The notes below the pieces were generated by a model. It saw only the letters and a program-made list of their open reading frames with translations, made no database searches and was not told the DNA's origin. This document shows, piece after piece, positions 35,662 through 42,964 of a stretch of 64,000 bases of DNA (position 1 is its first letter; each line of letters starts with the position of its first letter). The stretch is from Candidatus Koribacter versatilis Ellin345 (GTDB taxonomy: Bacteria; Acidobacteriota; Terriglobia; Terriglobales; Acidobacteriaceae). The position numbers were made by a program, and so were the translations under genes. The DNA lies in contig NC_008009.1 in NCBI RefSeq assembly GCF_000014005.1, forward strand, positions 3,968,001 to 4,032,000, given 5' to 3'.

Positions 35662-35858
35662 GACAACTTCACCTCGAACCTATAGCCGCGAGTCTCGGGT
35701 TTGCAGAGCACACATCCACCCGCTCGAATCTCAGAAGTGTGGACGGGCATACGGCATGCCGGGCAGTTGCGCCGCTCTTCCCCGCACCACGAGCAGATGT
35801 AAATGTCATCGTCATCACCGGGATCCGCATTGCTGACCACTATTCGATTTCGCTCCAC
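35658..35858 (-). CDS. small Cys-rich (zinc-ribbon-like) phage protein
   Basis: 66 residues. CSWCGEERRNCPACRMPVHTSE and GCVLCKP give three CxxC pairs, enough for one or two zinc sites. Acidic segment DPGDDDD precedes them. No known family. Coupled to neighbours by overlaps at both ends. Confidence 0.6.
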   Translation of the reverse strand: MERNRIVVSNADPGDDDDIYICSWCGEERRNCPACRMPVHTSEIRAGGCVLCKPETRGYRFEVKLS

Positions 35859-36031
35859 GCTTCTGGTTTACCGGCGCGCTGGGCTTTGATCGCCTGCTCA
35901 ATATCCTGCAGCTTGATGACTACGGCCGCGATGCCACAGAAGAGGAGCGTTGGGACGTCGAAGCGGTGCAATGCAACCGCGAGCGCAACACACAACCCGA
36001 TCCAAACTATGAAACTGAGAGTCTTCTTCAT
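35840..36031 (-). CDS. small phage membrane protein
   Basis: 63 residues with one or two hydrophobic segments (SFIVWIGLCVALAVALHRF and PTLLFCGIAAVVI) and a charged C-terminus. No family recognised. Its start overlaps the stop of the gene before it. Confidence 0.55.
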   Translation of the reverse strand: MKKTLSFIVWIGLCVALAVALHRFDVPTLLFCGIAAVVIKLQDIEQAIKAQRAGKPEAWSEIE

Positions 36032-36366
36032 CGCTTCCTCCGCTTCTTTGCCTTCACCGGCTCGGTGCCGAGCTGGTTGAGAATTTCAGGAAACAACTTA
36101 GCGAGCTGCAGCGCGGTCTTTGGCGTTGCCAAACCCACGCGCTTGCCGCGGATAGTGATCCACGTTGGAGGGGGAAGCTCGCGCGCGGCCTTCCTGGCCT
36201 CTTTAACGGCGCCTTTTCGCAGGCGCTTGGCGCGCTTCTGCGCGAGCTTCTCCTTGCGGTCCTGCTGTCCGCATTCCGGGGAGTGGAACATCCGCGTGTA
36301 GTCATAATCGCCATTCTTGTCGCGCAAAATCTCGTTACAACCAGCCCTCGCACACTGCCTCGGCAT
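36028..36366 (-). CDS. basic phage protein with Cys/His pair
   Basis: 112 residues. An N-terminal CARAGCNEIL and FHSPECGQQ segment can form a single zinc knuckle; the middle and end are strongly Lys/Arg-rich (KLAQKRAKRLRKGAVKEARK ... VKAKKRRKR), suggesting nucleic acid binding. Unknown family. Confidence 0.6.
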   Translation of the reverse strand: MPRQCARAGCNEILRDKNGDYDYTRMFHSPECGQQDRKEKLAQKRAKRLRKGAVKEARKAARELPPPTWITIRGKRVGLATPKTALQLAKLFPEILNQLGTEPVKAKKRRKR

Positions 36367-36404
36367 TGCCCCTCGCCTCTGATCGTTCCGGGTCTACGCC
36401 CGTG

Positions 36405-36812
36405 TTAGTTATCGTTCTTCCGCCGGCGTGCCCACCGCTTCATCCACCAGCGTTTGTGGGCCCAGAACACTTGACCACCGCCGCACTCAAACTCTTCGCC
36501 CTTCCATGTCACGATCTGATCCCATCGCAATGCGCTATCCACGCGGCCCCATTCGTCGAAGGTGCTTCCCGGTTTCTCAGCTCGCAGACTCGCACCGCAC
36601 CGCCAGAAGTGATGCCACGTCCTCACCTGGTACGGCCGCACATAGAAGATGACCGTATTGATGTAGCAGCAGTAGGCGATCGCGAGGTTCGGATTCGGAA
36701 CCTTCGATGTCAAAGGCTCGGTGATCTCGATCAGCCACGGCTTCGGTTGCTCGACGAGCCAGCCACTCGCGATTTGATCTTCAAGAATGTAGGGCTCGGC
36801 GATTAGCATCAT
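36405..36812 (-). CDS. hypothetical phage protein, Trp-rich
   Basis: 135 residues from an ATG-ATG pair whose first codon overlaps the stop of the DnaA-like gene (ATGA), with GGAGG about 10 bases upstream. Many Trp residues (WLVEQPKPWLI, RTWHHFWRCG, HKRWWMKRWARRRKN). I do not recognise it. The basic C-terminus may bind nucleic acid. Confidence 0.6.
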   Translation of the reverse strand: MMLIAEPYILEDQIASGWLVEQPKPWLIEITEPLTSKVPNPNLAIAYCCYINTVIFYVRPYQVRTWHHFWRCGASLRAEKPGSTFDEWGRVDSALRWDQIVTWKGEEFECGGGQVFWAHKRWWMKRWARRRKNDN

Positions 36813-37639
36813 TCGTCGCCTGCCTCCTGCATCCGCGCGAACAAGCGGCGCTCGATCGCCTCGACGCGCTCGCGCAGTTCAGCCGATTCCGCCATCGATT
36901 TCTCCAAGCGGGTGACAGATGTTTTCGCGGTACCGGTGGAGCGCACCAGGTAGAGGGCGATGTCTGGGAATGATCCGATCCCGAGCCGATGCGCGATGTA
37001 GGTGACGATCGCGCGCATTTTCGCGCCGGGCTGCGCGTTGCCAGGCTGCATTACGTCCGCTTCCGTGCATCCATAATCGAGTGCTACTTCGCGCACAACA
37101 TCAGAGAAGCGGATACGCCCTGCAGGCGCCGTCGACACGTCGCCTTCGAGCCGAGCCTTTATGGTGCGCACGGTACGCGCGAGCTGAGGGTCGGTGACAA
37201 GGCGTTCCTTGATGCGCCGCACGCCGTAGCAGAGCGTGGTGTGGTGGACGTCGCTCTTGCGCGCGATCTCGCTCAACGAATAAGGAGTAAGGTGCGACGC
37301 CAGCAGCCACATCACCTGGCGCACTAGCGCCATCCGCGAGAATTTGCGCGGCGTTGAGAAGTATTCCAGCGGGACCTCGAACTCCTTTGCCACTTCTTCG
37401 GCGATTGCCGAGAGCGTAATCACCCGCCCAGCCCGATTGATACGCGGCTTCATCTCGCGCTCTTCATACTGGCTGCCGCGGTTGTGCCGGCGCATGCGAA
37501 TGAATTCTTCGCTGATCTCGTGAAGGCGGTCGATCTGCGTCCGCATTTCGCTGAGCATCACGCGCATGGCGGCCAGGTCGGACGAGGTCAGCGCCGGTTG
37601 AGGAGGCATCTTGTGGGGTTTAAGGAGTTCGAGATTCAT
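36809..37639 (-). CDS. stand-alone protein with two DnaA domain IV-like helix-turn-helix domains
   Basis: 276 residues from ATG 37639. A coiled-coil-like N-terminus (MLSEMRTQIDRLHEISEEFIRM) precedes a first domain (about 65-155) with SLSEIARKSDVHHTTLCYGV, matching the DnaA signature with HHTTLCYG for DHTTVLHA. A second, more diverged copy (about 165-250) has VVREVALDYGCTEADVM and FPDIALYLVRSTGTAKTSVTR. No AAA+ domain is present. It may bind DnaA-box-like DNA in the phage or host to control replication or transcription. The stop overlaps the next gene. Confidence 0.75.
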   Translation of the reverse strand: MNLELLKPHKMPPQPALTSSDLAAMRVMLSEMRTQIDRLHEISEEFIRMRRHNRGSQYEEREMKPRINRAGRVITLSAIAEEVAKEFEVPLEYFSTPRKFSRMALVRQVMWLLASHLTPYSLSEIARKSDVHHTTLCYGVRRIKERLVTDPQLARTVRTIKARLEGDVSTAPAGRIRFSDVVREVALDYGCTEADVMQPGNAQPGAKMRAIVTYIAHRLGIGSFPDIALYLVRSTGTAKTSVTRLEKSMAESAELRERVEAIERRLFARMQEAGDE

Positions 37640-37857
37640 ACGGCAAACACCTTCTTTTCGGGATCGAGCGCGGTGTAGATCACATGGTCGCCGTCGAGGT
37701 AACGCATCATCTCGTGCGCGGTCACGCGCTGGACCTGCTCCGCCACCAGCAGCACGCTCAGTCCGGTCGCAGGGTCGATCAGGTGGAGATCGACGAGCGT
37801 CGATTTCACCGTGCTCACCTGCATCCGGTAGCGATACGCTTCGGCGGGCAGTTGCAT
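37636..37857 (-). CDS. hypothetical small phage protein
   Basis: 73 residues, MQLPAEAYRYRMQVSTVKST with alternating hydrophobic strands. No family recognised. It overlaps the DnaA-like gene by 4 bases (ATGA) and directly abuts the gene before it. Confidence 0.55.
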   Translation of the reverse strand: MQLPAEAYRYRMQVSTVKSTLVDLHLIDPATGLSVLLVAEQVQRVTAHEMMRYLDGDHVIYTALDPEKKVFAV

Positions 37858-38067
37858 CTACTTCTTCTCCAGTGGCACGAAGCCGAGAACGCCGCCGCCC
37901 ACGGTGGCGATGGCTGATGCTTTCGGCGTGCGATCGGGCATCACCAGCGGCTCGGGCGCGGGCCACTCATGCACACAAGCACAGCAGCGGCGCAGCTTAT
38001 TCGCCAGGATGCTGAAGATGGACCAGCCGCAGCGCGGGCAGGTTTCGAACTTGTGGACTTCAGGCAT
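37858..38067 (-). CDS. small zinc-ribbon phage protein
   Basis: 69 residues. CPRCGWSIFSI and RRCCACVHEW give a two-knuckle zinc ribbon in the first 35 residues. The tail ASAIATVGGGVLGFVPLEKK is hydrophobic. Possibly DNA or protein binding. Confidence 0.6.
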   Translation of the reverse strand: MPEVHKFETCPRCGWSIFSILANKLRRCCACVHEWPAPEPLVMPDRTPKASAIATVGGGVLGFVPLEKK

Positions 38068-38368
38068 CTCTTCTCCCTAAAAAAATTAAGACTGAGTTGG
38101 TCACTCTCATCATGTGGCGGAATCGCTCGCTGTCCTTTGCTTGCGCCAGTTCCCGGCACAACAGTTCCAGCGTCACCAATGCCAACGAATATTCGCGCTG
38201 GCCGATTACCAGACCCATCTTTTCGGCGCGGCGCAGAGCGCGCCGGCACTCGACCACGGCATCATGGCCGATGACGTGGGCTGGTGAATCGAACCACTGA
38301 GCTACAACTCGCTCCAGCGCACGATGGACGCGCTCTTGCACTTCTCTGAATTCCGCGATCTCAGGCAT
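38060..38368 (-). CDS. hypothetical helical phage protein
   Basis: 102 residues, almost entirely amphipathic helix (FREVQERVHRALERVVAQWF ... LALVTLELLCRELAQAKD). AGGAGAG stands 5 bases before the ATG, and the start overlaps the preceding stop. Unknown family. Confidence 0.6.
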   Translation of the reverse strand: MPEIAEFREVQERVHRALERVVAQWFDSPAHVIGHDAVVECRRALRRAEKMGLVIGQREYSLALVTLELLCRELAQAKDSERFRHMMRVTNSVLIFLGRRDA

Positions 38369-38549
38369 GGGCGCTCTCCTCCGGGCGGAACGTTTCGATG
38401 GTGTCGAACTGCGGATAGCGATCGGAGAGTGCCTCGTAGTCGTCGAGCATCTCGCGTGTCGCGGCGTCGGCTTCCACGCGCTCGACCAGTTTCATTAAGT
38501 CGTCGATCGTTGTTCCGTCGTGTGGCACGGCGTCCAGAGTTCCTACCAT
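38361..38549 (-). CDS. small acidic phage protein
   Basis: 62 residues, strongly acidic (DDLMKLVERVEADAATREML ... EESAHA). A GGGGG is 5 bases before the ATG. No family recognised. Small acidic early proteins in phages are often inhibitors of host functions, but nothing here proves that. Confidence 0.55.
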   Translation of the reverse strand: MVGTLDAVPHDGTTIDDLMKLVERVEADAATREMLDDYEALSDRYPQFDTIETFRPEESAHA

Positions 38550-38581
38550 CGATGTCCCCCGGCTGGTGGTAGGCTTTCGCG

Positions 38582-38842
38582 ATGCGCGTTTTGCTCAATT
38601 TCGTGAGCCGCAAAACCCTCACGATTCACACGATGGCCGAGGACTGCCGCACGCGCATCGGACCGTTTCTCGACGTCCAAAGTTCGGCAACGTTGCTGCG
38701 GCTGCTCCGCTACATCGGCGCAAACGACCGCGCGATCGCCGACTACGAGTTCGCGATGAGATCGTGGGGCCAAGGCTCGGTGTTCGTAGACATCAACGAC
38801 GCCGGGTTGAAGCTGCTGCAGATTCGCCCGCTCAGCCATTGA
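38582..38842 (+). CDS. plus-strand gene inside the leftward early operon
   Basis: 86 residues, MRVLLNFVSRKTLTIHTMAE with ATLLRLLRYIGANDRAIADYEF later. Its composition looks more like a protein than the opposite-strand frame, and GGTGGTAGG lies upstream. It is divergent from the acidic gene at 38361-38549 and overlaps the end of the next early gene by 11 bases. Function unknown. Confidence 0.55.
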   Translation: MRVLLNFVSRKTLTIHTMAEDCRTRIGPFLDVQSSATLLRLLRYIGANDRAIADYEFAMRSWGQGSVFVDINDAGLKLLQIRPLSH

Positions 38843-39275
38843 CGGCCTCCTGATCGAGCGCCGCGCGGATCTGGCCTTCCATTTCCTTCACAGCCTGGTC
38901 GCCGCCGAGAGCGCGAACGCGGCGAAACAACGACACCCCCTCGCCATATAGCGGGCGAATGCCGGCCTCGATCTCTTCCGACGACGTCGCCACGTAATAG
39001 CCATAGGGCTGAACACGCGAGCCGCATATCTTCAACTTGAAATCGACAACCAGGCTGCGCACCTGCTCCTTCACTTCGCGTGCGTCGAGCCCGGTCTTTT
39101 CGGTGAGTGCGGCGATTGAGATCGCGTTGCGTGCGCCCTTGTGGTCGCGCAGGATTCGCAGCACGGCGCGCGCTTCGTTTGGCAGAGGCCACGGCTTATT
39201 GCCAGTGAGCACTTCATGGATGCGGCGCTCGGCCTCGGCCGCGTGATCAGGAAACATCGTGGGCTGGTCAGTCAC
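38832..39275 (-). CDS. hypothetical phage protein with winged-helix-like region
   Basis: 147 residues. ARAVLRILRDHKGARNAISIAALTEKTGLDAREVKEQVRSL reads as a winged helix; the C-terminal half is helical and acidic. It may be a DNA-binding regulator. Unknown family. Its start overlaps the stop of the preceding gene. Confidence 0.6.
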   Translation of the reverse strand: MTDQPTMFPDHAAEAERRIHEVLTGNKPWPLPNEARAVLRILRDHKGARNAISIAALTEKTGLDAREVKEQVRSLVVDFKLKICGSRVQPYGYYVATSSEEIEAGIRPLYGEGVSLFRRVRALGGDQAVKEMEGQIRAALDQEAVNG

Positions 39276-39561
39276 GGTTCACCTCGCCAGCGCGATCGAT
39301 GTCCTGCTGTTGCTCAAGAGGCTCGACGTTTTGGCGCTTAAAGCGAATCCGCAACCAGGCGAGCGCCGCAAAGTAGTTCTCCACATAGTGTTCGCGGTCC
39401 CAGAGGCTGCGCTTCATGCGCGCGGGCAGCGAGTGGTAGCAGAAGCCGTTGAAGCTGAACTTCGGCTGCTTCGGAAGGCCACAGCAGCGGCATACGGTTC
39501 CAGCGAGGTCCGCGTACGCCACGTTTGCGCGTTCCAGATCGATGTCGATCGGTTGTTCCAT
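39268..39561 (-). CDS. hypothetical phage protein with CxxC motif
   Basis: 97 residues. GTVCRCCGLPKQPKFSFNG contains a Cys cluster, followed by aromatic residues (YFAALAWLRIRFKRQ). The ATG comes 3 bases after the stop of the 57-residue zinc protein. Unknown family. Confidence 0.55.
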   Translation of the reverse strand: MEQPIDIDLERANVAYADLAGTVCRCCGLPKQPKFSFNGFCYHSLPARMKRSLWDREHYVENYFAALAWLRIRFKRQNVEPLEQQQDIDRAGEVNRD

Positions 39562-39564
39562 CTC

Positions 39565-39738
39565 TCACTTCCCCTTCAGGTGGTCGCCGCCCACATGCCA
39601 CCCATGGCATGGTTTGCAGTGATAGGCGACCACGATTTCATCGGCCTTGCGTCGCCGAATCCGCTTGGCGATGCGCTCGGCCTTCGCCTTCGTGCTGTAC
39701 ACCGTCTTCAATGCGCATCCCTGCTGCGGCTTCGCCAC
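39565..39738 (-). CDS. 57-residue basic zinc-knuckle phage protein
   Basis: Starts at GTG 39738 with AGGAG 8 bases upstream and ends at TGA 39565-39567. The product has a Lys/Arg-rich first half (KAKAERIAKRIRRRKADE) and YHCKPCHGWHVGGDH, a compact Cys/His zinc site. Similar tiny proteins are frequent in phages; function unknown. Confidence 0.6.
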   Translation of the reverse strand: MAKPQQGCALKTVYSTKAKAERIAKRIRRRKADEIVVAYHCKPCHGWHVGGDHLKGK

Positions 39739-39749
39739 GGATCAGGCTC

Positions 39750-40439
39750 CTACGCTTGCTGTTCCTGCTCGATGATGGTTTGCAGCGCGAACACCTTGGC
39801 CTCGAACGTAGAGCCGAGGAAGAGGCGGTCCATCTGCGCTTCGGTGAGGCAGAACGTCGCGACGTTGGTGAGTGGACGTTCGTCCTTTGGAGGCTCGGCA
39901 TGGCCGTTGCCGTTCTTCGCCGCGTGTTTGGCAGGCGATTTGCGGGGGGGCGTAGCGTTCGCGCTGGGAAGCGTGCTGTAGTACCAGTGCTTGGAACAAA
40001 AGCCGGTTCGGTTGCGCGAGGTGAGGCCCTTGGTGCAACCATCGAATTTGCAAACGAGGTCAGACATGATTTGCTTCTCTCTTCTTTCCTTCACCAACTT
40101 CACGACGGCGTGAACGAGTTTTGCGCCGCCCTGCTCGATGAACTTGTTCGCATCGCCGCTGCACATCGAGAACTCGATGGGCGCGTCTTCCGCGATGGGC
40201 TCCGCCTGGCGCTCACGAATGCGGCGCGTGCGAGCTGATACGGGTTGATCCAACTCGATGCGGGTCGATCCGGGTTGATACACATCGCGCCGCACCGCGG
40301 GTTTCTCGGCCGCCAGCTTTGCGACGCGCTTCTGCTCCGGGCAAAACACCCCGTCTTCGCAGAGCGGACAGAGGTCGATGCCTTCCTGCGCTTCGCACTT
40401 GAAACAACCGTTCTCGCGGCACTTCCTGCAGGCAGCCAT
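39750..40439 (-). CDS. Cys-rich phage protein with two zinc regions
   Basis: 229 residues. The N-terminus has CRKCRENGCFKCEAQEG and CPLCEDGVFCPEQK, at least two knuckles. A second region near residue 130 has CKFDGCTKGLTSRNRTGFCSKHW. A basic linker and an acidic, helical C-terminus follow. AGGAG stands 6 bases before the ATG. Probably a nucleic acid-binding early protein. Confidence 0.6.
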   Translation of the reverse strand: MAACRKCRENGCFKCEAQEGIDLCPLCEDGVFCPEQKRVAKLAAEKPAVRRDVYQPGSTRIELDQPVSARTRRIRERQAEPIAEDAPIEFSMCSGDANKFIEQGGAKLVHAVVKLVKERREKQIMSDLVCKFDGCTKGLTSRNRTGFCSKHWYYSTLPSANATPPRKSPAKHAAKNGNGHAEPPKDERPLTNVATFCLTEAQMDRLFLGSTFEAKVFALQTIIEQEQQA

Positions 40440-40448
40440 CGTTCGCTC

Positions 40449-40994
40449 CTAGCCCTTCGCCTTCTTCGGCGACTTCTTTGCGGCCTTGGCGGCTGACTTC
40501 GCTTCGCGCGCGGCGATCGAGGCGACGGTGTCTACGTTGAGCGAAGGTGTTTTCGACGCGACGCGGAAGCACATGGCGAACAACTCCAGTGCGCGCCCAC
40601 CACGCCAGCCGGAGATCTTCGCGGCGCGGATGAGTTCGGCCGCGTTCTTCTTCAGCGTGTGCTTCGTCGTGCGACTAAAGAGGTCATTGAAGAGCCGCGG
40701 CTTGCCTGCTTTCGACAGGAGCAGCTGCAGCTGCGTCACATGGTCCTCATCAATCGAGATCGTGCGGCCGGAGGTGATGGTGGCGACGTATTCCTTGCCT
40801 TCGAGTCGCCGCGATTGCTCGGCATTCTTCGGCACGAAGCCGTGTTGCTCGACGATGTTCAGGAGAACGGCCTTGGCATCGTCGGCGAAAGCCTGGGCTT
40901 TGTCGGCTACGGCCTGCGCCTCAACGTAGGCCTGGCAAATCGCGTCGATACGCAGGGTGCTGATGGTTTCGGGCTGATGGGCTGCGGCGGACAT
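40449..40994 (-). CDS. hypothetical early phage protein with Lys/Ala-rich tail
   Basis: 181 residues. An N-terminal coiled-coil-like helix (YVEAQAVADKAQAFADDAKA) and a central region (EYVATITSGRTISIDEDHVT) precede a histone-like tail (AKSAAKAAKKSPKKAKG). AAGGAG is 6 bases before the ATG. Its place next to transposition genes would fit a Gam-type or replication accessory, but the sequence does not show it. Confidence 0.6.
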   Translation of the reverse strand: MSAAAHQPETISTLRIDAICQAYVEAQAVADKAQAFADDAKAVLLNIVEQHGFVPKNAEQSRRLEGKEYVATITSGRTISIDEDHVTQLQLLLSKAGKPRLFNDLFSRTTKHTLKKNAAELIRAAKISGWRGGRALELFAMCFRVASKTPSLNVDTVASIAAREAKSAAKAAKKSPKKAKG

Positions 40995-41003
40995 GCGTGC
41001 TCC

Positions 41004-41315
41004 TTACTTTCTGGAAATCTGAACCATGTAGATCGCGTCGCCGGGTTCATCAAGGCGGACGAACACACGCCAGCGGCCGGCAACAAGAGAGCGTGAAAAA
41101 ATGCGGGCGATATCCACTTCTCCGAAGGCGGCAACGTGGCGATGGATGCGCGCGCGGATCTCGGCCTTGCCTTCCTCCAGCTCGGCGATCAACCCCACCG
41201 ACTCCGGGTGAAAACTGGAGATCGCGTGGATGAGGTCCATCGCATCGATGTACTGCTCGACCTGGTCAGCGAGATTGAAGTCGGTGGTGGGGACGACAGG
41301 CATCGCGGCGCTCAT
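41004..41315 (-). CDS. hypothetical early phage protein
   Basis: 103 residues, mainly helical in the first 70, then strands (ARIFSRSLVAGRWRVFVRLD). It overlaps the preceding gene by 4 bases. Unknown family. Confidence 0.55.
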   Translation of the reverse strand: MSAAMPVVPTTDFNLADQVEQYIDAMDLIHAISSFHPESVGLIAELEEGKAEIRARIHRHVAAFGEVDIARIFSRSLVAGRWRVFVRLDEPGDAIYMVQISRK

Positions 41316-41593
41316 GCGATCACCTCGACAACATTCACCGGCTTGTTACGCGGCGTCTTCGGCTTCTCGATCTTTCCGGTGTCGAGGAACCAGCCCAACA
41401 TCACGATCGAGCAGCGATCGCCGCAGATGTGCTTGTTGAAGTCGGCCTCGGCATGGTCGTCGTCCCAGGGCTGGCAGGTGAACTTATCCTGATCGCTGTC
41501 AGCATCGTGGGCGATGGCAATCAGTTTGCGGTTATCACTCTTCGCCAACTCGATGCCGCAGACATCGCAGTAAAAGGGTTCGGGCTTCTTCAC
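41312..41593 (-). CDS. zinc-binding early phage protein
   Basis: 93 residues from GTG 41593, which has GGAGGTGG just upstream; a longer frame to 41728 is not supported. FYCDVCGIEL and HICGDRCS give two CxxC pairs, and an acidic DADSDQDKF stretch lies between them. Unknown family. Confidence 0.6.
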   Translation of the reverse strand: MKKPEPFYCDVCGIELAKSDNRKLIAIAHDADSDQDKFTCQPWDDDHAEADFNKHICGDRCSIVMLGWFLDTGKIEKPKTPRNKPVNVVEVIA

Positions 41594-41829
41594 TGGACCA
41601 CCTCCGCGAGCCAATGGAACCCGCCCAAAGCAACTAGCGCCGCGAGGACCGCAATCGCTGTCGCCTGGTAACGGTTCTTCTTCAAGAGCCGCCGCAACAC
41701 GCGGCGATAGCGCGCACATTCGGAACATTCGATCCGCACCCGTTCGCCGTCCTCGGAAATGAACAGCCCGGCGGTGCGCACCGTCTCAATCCCGAGCTGA
41801 TCGTCAAAGTCAGGAAGCCAGTGGGTCAT
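41590..41829 (-). CDS. small membrane-anchored phage protein with CxxC
   Basis: 79 residues from ATG 41829, preceded by GGGGGTG. ECSECARYRRVLRRLLKKNR is a basic segment with one Cys pair, followed by a C-terminal membrane helix (ATAIAVLAALVALGGFHWL). Overlaps both neighbours by 4 bases. Confidence 0.55.
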   Translation of the reverse strand: MTHWLPDFDDQLGIETVRTAGLFISEDGERVRIECSECARYRRVLRRLLKKNRYQATAIAVLAALVALGGFHWLAEVVQ

Positions 41830-41966
41830 CGCGGCACCCCCGGAATGCGGCCTGTGGCGATCGCCGAGATGACGATGCCTACGAAATACCCGGCGACAAA
41901 CCACAGCGCCGCGGTACAGAAGGTGTTCACTCGCGAAGCGAGTCGAGAACGCCACGAAGTGGTCAT
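41826..41966 (-). CDS. 46-residue phage membrane protein
   Basis: ATG at 41964-41966 overlaps the stop of the MuB-like gene (ATGA) and the stop at 41826-41828 overlaps the next ATG. The product, MTTSWRSRLASRVNTFCTA then LWFVAGYFVGIVISAIATG, has one clear membrane helix. The perfect coupling at both ends argues for a real gene. Confidence 0.6.
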   Translation of the reverse strand: MTTSWRSRLASRVNTFCTAALWFVAGYFVGIVISAIATGRIPGVPR

Positions 41967-42961
41967 GCGGAGGCTTCTTTCTTGGCCTGGCGTTTCTCTA
42001 TCGCGCGCTTGATGTCGCGGATGGACCAGAACAGACGCCGGGCTGAGATGTAGTTGTGTTCACCGGAGCGGCGAACATCGAGGGCCTTGGATTCGGTGAT
42101 GAGCTTGCGAACGATCGGCGACGTCACCTTCTCGCCGAGTTCCTGGCGGATGATCGTGTCGGCCTCGTCGTCGGAGATTCCCGGCAGAGCCTTGCCGAAG
42201 TGCAGCCGCGAGTTCCACTGTTCGAGCCGCGCGGCATCGCGCATAAAAGTGGTTTCGAGCTGGTGCGAACCGGCGAGCAGGATCGCGCAGTGCGGCATGC
42301 GATCGAAGAGCCCGCGGATGGTTTCGAGGCACTCGTAGTTGAGGTGCTGTGCCTCGTCGAGGATGAAGATCACCTTGCGGGTGCGAAACTCGAAGCGCAG
42401 CCGCTTCAGGATGCGCTGCGCGTCGCCGGTGGTATCGACACCGCAGGCCTCGGCGATCTCGCGCATGATCTTCTGCGAGGTCTTCACCGACTGTGGGCAA
42501 TATACGTAATAGGCGCGGCGGCCGTGACCGTTCTTCGATACTTCGGCACAGTTGAGTTCCGCGGTCAGGTGTTCGAGCACGAACGTCTTCTGCGATCCCG
42601 GCGCGCCGTGGACGTAGATCATGCGGCAGTCGTCGAGCGCCTCGTAGAAGTACTGGCGCAGCAGCTGCACGTTCTCCGTCTCATAGAGCTTGTCGCCTGC
42701 CTGCGTAACGGGTTCGATTGGGTGCGCAGCAATGAATTCGGTAATGGCCTTGCGAAGAGGGGCATCGTTGGAGGCGATGTTGGCGTAGCGTCCCTTGATG
42801 AAGAAGCGGAGGGTCACCGACGAGTAGTTGATTCGCCTGGCGAAATCGGAATAAGCGAGGCCGGTGCGTGCCAGATACTCGTTCAGCTGCTCGCGTACGG
42901 CGTTCGCGGCGGGCAAAGAAGTTGCCAGCAAAAGTTCGCGATCTTTCATACTGAGTGCCAT
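41963..42961 (-). CDS. MuB-like AAA ATPase, transposition target activator
   Basis: 332 residues. N-terminal HTH-like region (YSDFARRINYSSVTLRFFIKG, about 37-57), then AAA ATPase: Walker A region GAPGSQKT at 119-126 and Walker B VIFILDEAQHL with D202-E203. MuB binds ATP and DNA, selects the target and activates the transposase. The second Gly of the Walker A loop is replaced by Gln. It lies 3 bases after the transposase gene, the normal A-B order. Confidence 0.88.
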   Translation of the reverse strand: MALSMKDRELLLATSLPAANAVREQLNEYLARTGLAYSDFARRINYSSVTLRFFIKGRYANIASNDAPLRKAITEFIAAHPIEPVTQAGDKLYETENVQLLRQYFYEALDDCRMIYVHGAPGSQKTFVLEHLTAELNCAEVSKNGHGRRAYYVYCPQSVKTSQKIMREIAEACGVDTTGDAQRILKRLRFEFRTRKVIFILDEAQHLNYECLETIRGLFDRMPHCAILLAGSHQLETTFMRDAARLEQWNSRLHFGKALPGISDDEADTIIRQELGEKVTSPIVRKLITESKALDVRRSGEHNYISARRLFWSIRDIKRAIEKRQAKKEASA

Positions 42962-42964
42962 CGA

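Noticed and set aside
37640-37966. N-terminal extension of the DnaA-like gene
   Set aside because: The extra 109 residues are Arg-rich out-of-frame reading of two neighbouring small genes; ATG 37639 overlaps the preceding gene in the style of the operon.
41594-41728. Longer N-terminus for the zinc protein at 41312-41593
   Set aside because: The extension overlaps the preceding gene and lacks a ribosome site, whereas GTG 41593 has GGAGGTGG just upstream.
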